Below, piece after piece: positions 15,567-22,824 of a stretch of 22,824 nt of DNA. The notes beneath the pieces were generated by a model. The model searched no databases. It was not told where the DNA came from and saw only the letters and a program-made list of their open reading frames with translations. This stretch comes from Candidatus Sabulitectum sp. (lineage in GTDB: Bacteria > Fermentibacterota > Fermentibacteria > Fermentibacterales > JCC-6). Location: assembly GCA_029940175.1 (NCBI GenBank), contig JAOZRM010000010.1:2175-24998 (forward strand). The letters are read 5' to 3'. Each line of letters opens with the position of its first letter. Positions within the stretch are counted from its first letter, which is position 1. The translations under genes were made by a program, and so were the position numbers.

Positions 15567-15639
15567 AGAATAGAATTTTCTTAATAGATTTCAGCTAACA
15601 TAACAGATAGAAGAAGAATGTGTTCCAGCTAACTCTCTG

Positions 15640-18183
15640 TTACTCGAAAGCCCTTTTCACCCTTGCCAGGAACATTTTTCTTCGTATTGGTTTTCTTATG
15701 TAATCCAGAGCTCCCAGTTCGTATCCCTTTTCTTCCTTGTCCATACTGTCATTTCCGGTGAGGAATATCAGAGGTGTATCCATATTCTTGCTTTTCAGCG
15801 CCTGCAGCATGGTGAATCCGTCAAGTCCGGGCATTTCAATATCTGATAAGATCAAGTCAAAACTGTTTGTTCTGAGAGTTATTATGGCTTCTACTCCATC
15901 TGTTGCCTGCTCAACTGTATAACCGGCAGTTTCCAGAAGAATGGATGCAAGATTCCTGAAATCTTCATCGTCATCCACAAGAAGAATGCTTTTCTTTCTG
16001 TCTGCGTCTGGATCCACAGTTTTTTCACTGTAATCAATGTCCGAACGACCACTCAGTCGAAGTTCCTCAAGAAGGACATGCCTGTTCACATCACCAAGAA
16101 ATAGAAGCCCCTGCCTGACTTTCATTATTGCATGATCGGAAAGAAGGAAGACTCCTGCTTTCTCATGAAGCTCAATACGCATGGCGGGAACAGATTCTGC
16201 TGTCTTTATTATGTGTGTAACAGAAGGATTGAACCGCATCAGTTCATAAACTCCCTGTCTCCCTGCATAACCGGTAAAATTGCATTTAGGACACCCCTCA
16301 GGATGAGGTAGTTCGGTGGGAAGATCATCAGTGAATGGAAGAAGAATCTTTCTTTCCTCAGGAGTGATGGGTTTCATTCTCCGGCATTTCTGACAAAGAC
16401 TTTTTAAAAGCCTCTGGGCCAGAACGCAGAGCAGGTTATCAGCGGAGTCTTCCCTTGAGATTCCAAGCCTGGCCAGACGAAAAAGAGCTGTGGTTGTGTT
16501 TGAGCTGTGTAGTGTAGCCATGGTAAGATGTCCGGTGCTGGCAAGGTCAAGACAGGTTTTTGCACTGAAAGAATCCCTGACCTCCCCCAGGTAAACTATG
16601 TCTGGATCCTGCCTGACTGCCGACTTCAACAAGGCTTCAAAAGTAACTCCAGCCCTTTCGTTAACCTGCTGCTGATTAGCATATGGAATTCTGTATTCAA
16701 CTGGATCCTCTATGGTCATCAGGCTTCGAGATTTAATATCGAGATGTGATATCATGCTGTAGAGAGTAGTTGATTTTCCACTTCCGGTAGGGCCTACAAC
16801 GATGATCGCGCCACTGGTCTGACTGGAAACCTCATAGAGATCCTTTGACTGCTGTTCTGTCATACCAAGTTCTGTGAGCTCTCGAGGTTTTGCGTAAAGA
16901 TCCAGCATTCGCACAATAAGACTCTCGCCCTGGGGAGTAGAGGTTGTGGCAAAACGCATTTTGAACGGCTTTCCGCCGATCTTGGCTTCAGCCTGTCCGT
17001 CCTGAGGCTTTCTTCTCTCGGCAATGTCCATTCCACCCAGCACTTTGAAACGACTTATAAGAACTGCACCGGTCTTTTTTTTAAGGGTGAACATATCCTT
17101 CATGTCGCCATCAACTCGAAATCTAACAAGAACCTTGTCTGTTTTAGGCTCTATGTGAATGTCACTGGCTCCTTCTGTAACTGCAGAAAACAAAATACTG
17201 TCGGATATGTATCTGATGGGGAATTGCCTGATATCATCTTCAGACGGTTTTTCCATGATCTCAATGGAACCTGTAAAATCAGCGAGTTCATCTTCATCAT
17301 CGTCAGCTGTTTTTTCTTCTTCCTCACCAATGTCTTCAAATGTTGAGTCTGATCCTATGGATTCGTCTTTACGCAAAAGAGCATCAATGCAATCCGGACA
17401 GGTAATTCCCAGTGTAGGAATTCTTCCCAGAAGAGATTCCAGCATCTCGATCAGTTGAGGTTCATAAGGGTTTGACACAACAAAACGTATCTCCTCGTTC
17501 TCCTTTAGAGCAAGAACCCTGTGAGCTTTTGAAAAGGCGGCAGGAAGTATGGCGCTCTCAACAGATTCAGGATCAATGTAAGGATAATTAGGAAGATGAA
17601 GATAGGACGAAAGCAGCTTTGCTGTTTCAATGCTGTCAAGACCAATATCAGCAGTTTGTCTATACATATCCTTTGGCTGAGACAAACTCAGAGTGGCAGT
17701 GTCTTCTCTGGAAAGGATTGAATTTGCTCTTAGGAAATCAATAAAACCCTGATATTCCTGCAACCTTCCAGGCGATGCGGGGCTGTCCAGCCTGTTCCAT
17801 TTTTCTGCACTTGAAAGGACTTTCTTAACTTTGGCTATGAGCGTTCTTCTGTTTAGTTCTGATTTGGGAACGAAATCAGCCACTCCTGCATTTAAAGCAT
17901 CCCTTCTTGTTTCATCATCTGCCCTGCTTGTGATCATTATCACCGGGATTCTGGACAGGAGCCTGTCAGACTGAAGAGTAGCACAGAATTCAAGCCCGTT
18001 AATACCAGGCATAAGAAGATCAAGAAGAATTACTGAGATCTGGTCTTCCCGAAAGATTTTCAACGCAGAAGCAGCACTCTCAGCAGTTAAAGTATTGTAA
18101 CCTGCCTTGCCGAGGATATGGGAAAGAAGAAGTCTGGTGTCCTGGTCATCATCGATGATAAGTACTTTGTGGTCAGTCTTCAT
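15640..18183 (-). CDS. Type II secretion/type IV pilus motor ATPase (GspE/PilB-like) flanked by two receiver domains
   Basis: This 847-residue fusion begins with a receiver (about 5-122: acidic Asp11-13, phospho-acceptor Asp55 in LLDLLMPG, Lys107). A GspE N-terminal-like region (about 140-270) and an acidic linker (282-302) follow. The motor ATPase spans about 320-700, with SDIHIEP near 340, Walker A GPTGSGKST (464-472), Asp box IEDPVEYR (491-498), Walker B YLGEVRD with Glu534, a His box (GHLTMATLHS) and a zinc site of four cysteines (597, 600, 631, 634). A second receiver (about 732-847: Asp737-739, Asp781, Lys831) ends the protein. Both receivers look intact. It would drive pilus or pseudopilus assembly under phosphorylation control. 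ATG 18183 overlaps the kinase gene by 11 bases; ATG 18189 is possible. No ribosome site is obvious, fitting translational coupling. No other pilus gene is in the window. Confidence 0.9.
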   Translation of the reverse strand: MKTDHKVLIIDDDQDTRLLLSHILGKAGYNTLTAESAASALKIFREDQISVILLDLLMPGINGLEFCATLQSDRLLSRIPVIMITSRADDETRRDALNAGVADFVPKSELNRRTLIAKVKKVLSSAEKWNRLDSPASPGRLQEYQGFIDFLRANSILSREDTATLSLSQPKDMYRQTADIGLDSIETAKLLSSYLHLPNYPYIDPESVESAILPAAFSKAHRVLALKENEEIRFVVSNPYEPQLIEMLESLLGRIPTLGITCPDCIDALLRKDESIGSDSTFEDIGEEEEKTADDDEDELADFTGSIEIMEKPSEDDIRQFPIRYISDSILFSAVTEGASDIHIEPKTDKVLVRFRVDGDMKDMFTLKKKTGAVLISRFKVLGGMDIAERRKPQDGQAEAKIGGKPFKMRFATTSTPQGESLIVRMLDLYAKPRELTELGMTEQQSKDLYEVSSQTSGAIIVVGPTGSGKSTTLYSMISHLDIKSRSLMTIEDPVEYRIPYANQQQVNERAGVTFEALLKSAVRQDPDIVYLGEVRDSFSAKTCLDLASTGHLTMATLHSSNTTTALFRLARLGISREDSADNLLCVLAQRLLKSLCQKCRRMKPITPEERKILLPFTDDLPTELPHPEGCPKCNFTGYAGRQGVYELMRFNPSVTHIIKTAESVPAMRIELHEKAGVFLLSDHAIMKVRQGLLFLGDVNRHVLLEELRLSGRSDIDYSEKTVDPDADRKKSILLVDDDEDFRNLASILLETAGYTVEQATDGVEAIITLRTNSFDLILSDIEMPGLDGFTMLQALKSKNMDTPLIFLTGNDSMDKEEKGYELGALDYIRKPIRRKMFLARVKRAFE

Positions 18184-21100
18184 CAACATATTCAATACGA
18201 ACCGTATCCAGGTACTTCTCGAGTTCATCGATACCGGAGAGAATAGCAGCACTTTTCTGAGATTTAGCTGCGATTTCCATAACAGCTCCGAGCTGCGTGA
18301 TCTTATCAAACCCGTAACCGCCTCCGGAGCCCTTCATACTGTGAGCCAGTCGCTGTGCTTCTGAATAATCAGAATCCTGAACAAGTTTTCGGATCGTTAT
18401 CACATCTCCCCGCCTGTTTTTCAAATATCCAGGAATAAGAGGTTCAAGGTCTGCGGGAACAAATGCGACAGGACCATTGCCCTTATCACCGGGTGATTCA
18501 GGTGAGATTTTCTCCCGCTCCGGATCTTGAACTAACAACTCTAACGGATGATCTGTCAGCTCGGGAAGTCCCTGCCGGGGGCCCATGATCTTAATCAGTT
18601 CATCCAGTTGTCTCACCAGATCTAATTTTCTTACAGGTTTTGGAATGTGAATATCGCAACCGGCATCAAGACACTTTTCGACCTCTTCACGAAGTGCGTG
18701 AGCTGTTAAAGCTGCAATGGGTACATGTTCGCTCATAGAAACAGATTCATGGGCTCTGATAGATCTTGTTGCCTCATACCCATCCATTACGGGCATCTGC
18801 ATATCCATCAGGATCAGATCAAAATTTTTCTGCAAAAAGAGATCAAATGCCTCCTGTCCGTTAACAGCAACGGTAATATCCCAGGGATACATCTCAGTGT
18901 AGTTCAAAATAAGAAATCTGTTGTCCGGCGAATCCTCAGCAAGTAGAACAGAAAGCTGCATTTTCTCAATAGAATAACTGTTATCGGATGCTACGGAATG
19001 CTGTTCCCGGGATAAGGCAGGAGCAACACCGTTCAGAATAGATTGAATATTATTGCTGAGTAAGTATCTGCGCACTGGTTTAAAAATATAATGCTCCATA
19101 CCAGAAATTCTGCATTGCTCAATCTGCGAATTGCTGTCACAACATGTCAGCATCATAATTACATTGCTGGTACCCACGGAGCAATTTTGCATGTTTGTGA
19201 CAATGTCAAGACCATTCATGTCAGCCATATTTATGTCAAGAAGAACAATGTCATACTCTGCTTCATTAACTTTCTCAAGTGCGTGGCGACCACTTGCCAC
19301 CAGCTCAACCACAGCACCCCAGCTTTCAAGCATCTCTCTAAGGTTTTCTCCAGCTCCTGGGCCATGGTCGACTACAAGAATACGTCTACCGGAAATGTCA
19401 GGGAAATCGATATGATCAGGTATATCGCATGAAGGAGCTTCCGGCAAATTGATAAAGAATGAGAATTCACTTCCTGAACCAACTTCGCTCTTGACAGTTA
19501 TCTTCCCACCCATGAGTTCAACAAATTTAGTACAGATTGCAAGCCCGAGCCCGGTACCACCATACCTTCTGGTATGAGACGAGTCTGCTTGTGTAAAACT
19601 CATGAATATTGCTTCCACTTTTCCTTCTGGAATACCAATTCCTGTGTCGGAGACGGAGAAACTCACCCTGCCCGGGTCGAGAGACTTAACAGAAACAGAA
19701 ATATCCCCTTTGTCGGTAAACTTAATCGCATTGCCTATAAGGTTTGTAAGTACCTGTTTTATTCTGGAAGGATCACCTTGAACCCATACAGGTGTTTCAG
19801 GATGAATTCCACAGTTCAGATCAATTCCTTTTTCATGAGCTCGCAGAGCCAGGGTCTCACAGGTTTTCTCAACCTCTTCATAAAGATCAAACGGAATATT
19901 CTCAAGTTCAATTCTTCCGGCCTCCACCTTTGAAATATCCAGAATATCATTTATGAGAGATAGAAGATTGTCGCTTGCATTCCTGCTTACCCTTAAATAG
20001 TTTTTCTGTACAGAAGTCAGATCTGTTCCCATGAGAAGGTCGTTTGTTCCTATGATTGCGTTAAGTGGAGTTCTGATCTCGTGGCTCATATTGGCAAGAA
20101 ACTCTGACTTTGTTCTTGTGGCATTGAGGGCTTCTTCACGAGCCTCGATGAGCTCCAGCTCGATCATCTTTCTTTCAGAGATATCCCGCAATATTCCAGT
20201 TGCGTGCCACCCTCCGTTCAGGAAAAATGATGATACTGAAAGTTCAACAGGAAAAGTGGTTCCATTCTTCCGTCTGCCTTCCATCTCAACCACCCTGCCA
20301 ACCATTATCCCTTTACCGGTTTCCCTGAAATGACTAAAACCCATTTCAATCATTTCCCAGTATTGCTCTGGAGCGATCAAATGGTGAAGCTTCTCACCGA
20401 TCGCCTCAGATCTCTTATAACCAAACATCAGTTCAGCTGAAGTATTGAAAAAGGTTATAAGCCCCTGAGAATCCATTATTATCACGGCATCCTGAGCTGA
20501 TTCTGTGATAGCACGGAACTTGATCTCATTTTCTCTGAGCAATCCCAGAATTGAATCCCGGTGAGAGAGATCGGTGTAGACCCCCACTGCTCCCTGGTTT
20601 TCTCCGTTGATAATTATGGGTGCAACTGAAACAAAAACCTTTTTCTCCTGTTTGAGTTTCCCGTGTCTTGTGCATTCCACTCCACGAATCACCTGTCCGT
20701 TGATCACAGCCATTGATGATATCTCATTATCTCCGGTTTCCGTGCCAACCAGTCCATCCAGCTGCTGCCCAAGGGCTTCATCAACCGTCCAGTCAAACAA
20801 TTCAACCGCTTCCTTGTTCCAGCTAGTAACTTTGCCCAGATCATCAATTGTGATCACAGCATCCGGAACGCTTTCCACAACCTCGCGGAAATACAGGCTC
20901 TGTTTCAGGATCTCTTTCTCAAGTCTTGTCTCGTCACTGATATCCGAAAGGATTCCTTCGTAAGAACTGGGAAGTCCTGCCTTATTTAAGACAACGTGCA
21001 ATGAACCACTGGCTGTGAAAACCTCTCCATCTTTCCTGAGCATATCAAAGATGAAATCTTTGACCCCTCCATCCTGACCAAGTTTATAGAGCAATTTATC

Positions 21101-21580
21101 CCGCTGCACGGTATCAGCAAAATAATTGAAGATTGATTTCCCAAGAACCTCGTCTCGGGTATAACCACTAAAACTTAGTATTGAAGGCGTTACATTAACT
21201 ATTATTCCATTAGTTGATATCTTGCAGTAAAGATCATCCATCTCATCAAATATTCTATGGAGTTCATCATTATCAGATTTATCATTCCCACCATTATGGG
21301 TATATATCCTGAACAGAATGCCGTTGTTTTCCAGGTTTCTGGTCTGAATATCAGCACCTGAATCAATAATCTCTCTGAGAGCATCTGCAGCAGTATTACC
21401 TATAAGATCGGAAGCTTCTCTGTTGAGAACAAGGCAGATTGCATTATTTACTTCTATGATTTCATCATTTTTAGCAGTGGCTATTAGAACAGAGACTCCA
21501 GCATCACTCAGAATCTCTAAAAGAGCTGCTGAAACAGGTTCTTCATTCGATTTCCATCCCGGCAAATCTGAAAGTGGCAT
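18173..21580 (-). CDS. Hybrid sensor histidine kinase: PAS x4, HisKA, HATPase, REC x2, HPt
   Basis: This 1135-residue kinase has no membrane segment, so it senses cytoplasmic signals. Four PAS-like modules occupy about 20-95, 110-217, 230-340 and 352-470. The dimerisation helix has phospho-acceptor His500 in FLANMSHEIRTPLN. The ATPase domain shows the N-box (RIKQVLTNLIGNAIKF, 606-621), SDTGIGIP (644-651) and GGTGLGLAI (674-682). Receiver 1 (about 732-845) has acceptor Asp782 and Lys834 but reads VVDHGPG, so one metal-binding acid is replaced by His. Receiver 2 (about 876-995) is complete (Glu882, Asp883, Asp926, Lys981). The HPt domain carries His1080 in AHSMKG. This is a full phosphorelay ending in HPt, which would pass phosphate to separate receivers, the obvious ones being those on the ATPase encoded next (inference). 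ATG 21580 has GAAGGG upstream and follows the response regulator by three bases. Confidence 0.95.
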   Translation of the reverse strand: MPLSDLPGWKSNEEPVSAALLEILSDAGVSVLIATAKNDEIIEVNNAICLVLNREASDLIGNTAADALREIIDSGADIQTRNLENNGILFRIYTHNGGNDKSDNDELHRIFDEMDDLYCKISTNGIIVNVTPSILSFSGYTRDEVLGKSIFNYFADTVQRDKLLYKLGQDGGVKDFIFDMLRKDGEVFTASGSLHVVLNKAGLPSSYEGILSDISDETRLEKEILKQSLYFREVVESVPDAVITIDDLGKVTSWNKEAVELFDWTVDEALGQQLDGLVGTETGDNEISSMAVINGQVIRGVECTRHGKLKQEKKVFVSVAPIIINGENQGAVGVYTDLSHRDSILGLLRENEIKFRAITESAQDAVIIMDSQGLITFFNTSAELMFGYKRSEAIGEKLHHLIAPEQYWEMIEMGFSHFRETGKGIMVGRVVEMEGRRKNGTTFPVELSVSSFFLNGGWHATGILRDISERKMIELELIEAREEALNATRTKSEFLANMSHEIRTPLNAIIGTNDLLMGTDLTSVQKNYLRVSRNASDNLLSLINDILDISKVEAGRIELENIPFDLYEEVEKTCETLALRAHEKGIDLNCGIHPETPVWVQGDPSRIKQVLTNLIGNAIKFTDKGDISVSVKSLDPGRVSFSVSDTGIGIPEGKVEAIFMSFTQADSSHTRRYGGTGLGLAICTKFVELMGGKITVKSEVGSGSEFSFFINLPEAPSCDIPDHIDFPDISGRRILVVDHGPGAGENLREMLESWGAVVELVASGRHALEKVNEAEYDIVLLDINMADMNGLDIVTNMQNCSVGTSNVIMMLTCCDSNSQIEQCRISGMEHYIFKPVRRYLLSNNIQSILNGVAPALSREQHSVASDNSYSIEKMQLSVLLAEDSPDNRFLILNYTEMYPWDITVAVNGQEAFDLFLQKNFDLILMDMQMPVMDGYEATRSIRAHESVSMSEHVPIAALTAHALREEVEKCLDAGCDIHIPKPVRKLDLVRQLDELIKIMGPRQGLPELTDHPLELLVQDPEREKISPESPGDKGNGPVAFVPADLEPLIPGYLKNRRGDVITIRKLVQDSDYSEAQRLAHSMKGSGGGYGFDKITQLGAVMEIAAKSQKSAAILSGIDELEKYLDTVRIEYVDED

Positions 21581-21583
21581 GGT

Positions 21584-22129
21584 TTACCCTTCTCTATCTG
21601 TAAACCCGATAGCCTCCTTGACCAGTTTGGAAAGAGAACCGGCGCTGAAGGGTTTACGAAGAAAGCCCTGTAGTTTAAGGCCACCGAATCGTCTTCTTAT
21701 CTCTTCTTCTCCATACCCGGTAGTAAGAATGATGCCCAGATCCGGAGCAGATCTCCTAAGCTGTTTGAATGCCTGCATTCCGTCCAGTCTTGGCATTACA
21801 AGGTCGAGAATCACACATTTTATTTTATCTTTATTCTGTTCATAGATGCCGAGAGCTTCAATGCCGTCGCAGGCAGTGAGTACTTCATACCCATCTCTGG
21901 AAAGAATTTGTGTTCCGATTCTGCGGATGATCTCTTCATCATCCACAAAAAGAACAGCCATACTGCTGCTGGTTTTATTCTTCTCTGGTGAAACGGCACT
22001 TATGACATGTCTGATATCCTTTAAAGCTTCATTAAGCTCGGAAGACATTACGCCGGTGCTCTGAGTTGCAACAAAGGCGATCCTTCTTTCCGCCCTTCCC
22101 AGCTTTTCTACCAGGACATCTGAGATCAC
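21584..22129 (-). CDS. Response regulator with single receiver and short N-terminal helix
   Basis: This 181-residue protein has a complete receiver at about 57-176: Asp63 and Asp64, acceptor Asp109 in VILDLVMPRLDG, Thr136 and Lys159 in LRKPF. There is no output domain, so it acts by protein contact or as a phosphate shuttle or sink. The first ~45 residues look helical, and TGVMSSELNEALKDI weakly resembles a histidine-kinase dimerisation helix with Ser in place of His; this could be a vestige of a hybrid kinase. The start is GTG 22129, well supported by AAGGAG at 22135-22140 with a 5-base spacer. It is the first gene of the phosphorelay block, followed by the hybrid kinase after three bases. 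Confidence 0.88.
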   Translation of the reverse strand: MISDVLVEKLGRAERRIAFVATQSTGVMSSELNEALKDIRHVISAVSPEKNKTSSSMAVLFVDDEEIIRRIGTQILSRDGYEVLTACDGIEALGIYEQNKDKIKCVILDLVMPRLDGMQAFKQLRRSAPDLGIILTTGYGEEEIRRRFGGLKLQGFLRKPFSAGSLSKLVKEAIGFTDREG

Positions 22130-22163
22130 AATTGCTCCTTCCTGTCGTTAAACCCCGGAGTAA

Positions 22164-22191
22164 TTATTAAGACTTCAGAGAAATATCGCAA
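22164..22191 (-). promoter_or_regulatory. Possible promoter of the phosphorelay operon
   Basis: On the minus strand TTGCGA (22191-22186) and TAATAA (22169-22164) are 16 bases apart, a fair sigma-70 match. The leader to GTG 22129 would be roughly 30 bases and contains AAGGAG. No terminator hairpin was seen between the hydrolase and this operon, so read-through is also possible. Confidence 0.35.
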
Positions 22192-22195
22192 GTGG

Positions 22196-22819
22196 TCATC
22201 TAATCTTGAGAAATGGATTATTTCGGATCTCCTCTTCCATGGTTGAAGACGGTCCATGCCCAGGATAAACAACAAGTTTTTTATCATAACCTGATACTAT
22301 CAGCTTCAGTGTTCTTTTCATTTTCTCAGGCGAACTCTGTGGAAGATCTGTCCTTCCTATGGATCCGGCAAACAAAGTGTCCCCTGTGAACAACAGGCCG
22401 TGTCCTTCGATACAGATAGAGCCTCTGGAGTGCCCTGGAGTATGCTTTATTGAAAAAGTAAGACTGCCAATGCTGATCTTATCTCCATCCTCAAGCAACC
22501 TGTCCGGATGTGGAGGCTGCTGAATCCGGAATCCCCACTCCCCTGCAACTGCAGCTGCAGAAGACATTATTTCCAGGTCATCAGAATGAATCATAGTCTT
22601 TGGTTTGAAACGGCTTATCAGTTCGGCCGCTCCCCCAACGTGATCAAAATGCCCATGGGTATAGATTATTGTGTCTATTTCAGTAAGGTCATTTTTTATC
22701 AAAGAAGGATCGCCACCCGGATCAATTACCAGAACTGCTCCGGTTTCAGGGCATTTCACCTGGTAACAATTTGTCTGAATCTGACCAACTACTACTGTTT
22801 TTACAAGCGGTTTAATCAC
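22196..22819 (-). CDS. Metallo-beta-lactamase-fold hydrolase, glyoxalase II-like
   Basis: This 207-residue protein has the dinuclear metal site of the family: THGHFDH (His-x-His-x-Asp-His) near residue 54, HTPGHSRGS near 111 supplying the next His, FTGDTLF near 129 with the bridging Asp, and YPGHGPSST near 170 with the last His. The GRTDLPQSS and NNPFL elements are typical of short glyoxalase II-like (YcbL/GloB-type) thioesterase-like hydrolases. These lack the long C-terminal substrate domain of classical glyoxalase II. The substrate is likely a thioester but is not proven. GTG 22819 gives a sensible N-terminus (IKPLVKTVVVGQIQTNCY), but only five bases precede it in the window, so the ribosome site is unseen and an earlier start cannot be ruled out. 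Any link to the downstream signalling genes is unclear. Confidence 0.88.
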   Translation of the reverse strand: MIKPLVKTVVVGQIQTNCYQVKCPETGAVLVIDPGGDPSLIKNDLTEIDTIIYTHGHFDHVGGAAELISRFKPKTMIHSDDLEIMSSAAAVAGEWGFRIQQPPHPDRLLEDGDKISIGSLTFSIKHTPGHSRGSICIEGHGLLFTGDTLFAGSIGRTDLPQSSPEKMKRTLKLIVSGYDKKLVVYPGHGPSSTMEEEIRNNPFLKIR

Positions 22820-22824
22820 GGGCT

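Noticed and set aside
15567..15639. Two GTTAGCTG copies upstream of the C25 peptidase as a binding-site repeat
   Set aside because: Eight-base direct repeats with no symmetry or promoter alignment are weak evidence; chance is likely.
18184..18309. Forty-two-codon N-terminal extension of the receiver-ATPase fusion
   Set aside because: The receiver domain begins right after ATG 18183, and the extension overlaps the HPt-coding region of the kinase.
1..22824. CRISPR arrays, tRNA or rRNA genes, insertion sequences, phage genes
   Set aside because: No regularly spaced repeats, cloverleaf-type sequence, rRNA signature or transposase/integrase motif was seen.

Overview
The window is a 22.8-kb stretch of bacterial chromosome, moderately AT-leaning, densely packed and mostly on the minus strand. 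No rRNA, tRNA, CRISPR array, insertion sequence or phage gene was recognised, and no gap between genes exceeds 300 bases. Two exported proteins end in a FlgD/Por-secretion-like C-terminal beta domain, one of them a gingipain-type (C25) peptidase. With MsbA-like and heptosyltransferase-like genes, this points to a diderm bacterium of the FCB group or a neighbouring candidate phylum. That placement is inference: no marker here fixes the taxon.

Left to right: (1) 1-3417, a translationally coupled minus-strand glycosylation cluster: GT2, then GT4-type transferase, then a multi-pass GT-C-like membrane protein cut by the window edge. (2) 3466-3849, a small unknown protein with a near-consensus promoter whose -35 box lies in a perfect palindrome. 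(3) 3970-4986, an exported beta-propeller protein with a sorting domain, interrupted by one in-frame TGA that is followed by a bSECIS-like hairpin, hence a selenoprotein candidate. (4) 5041-10407, an MsbA-like exporter, a family 9 glycosyltransferase and mutS, almost or actually overlapping, so probably one operon. (5) 10508-12414, the only plus-strand block: ECF sigma factor, zinc-finger anti-sigma factor, and an HtrA-like protein that has apparently lost its catalytic residues but kept a PDZ domain. (6) 12422-15554, a C25 peptidase overlapping a beta-propeller lipoprotein. (7) 15640-22129, a phosphorelay: response regulator, four-PAS hybrid histidine kinase with two receivers and an HPt domain, and a GspE/PilB-type motor ATPase with a receiver at each end. 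(8) 22196-22819, a glyoxalase II-like metallo-hydrolase.

Likely teamwork (inference): the phosphorelay block would let a cytoplasmic PAS sensor act directly on a pilus or secretion motor through receivers fused to the ATPase. The peptidase/lipoprotein pair and the propeller protein are envelope or secreted products. The sigma/anti-sigma/PDZ trio looks like an envelope-stress module with a non-proteolytic sensor. The two most unusual items are the in-frame TGA with its hairpin and the REC-ATPase-REC fusion.
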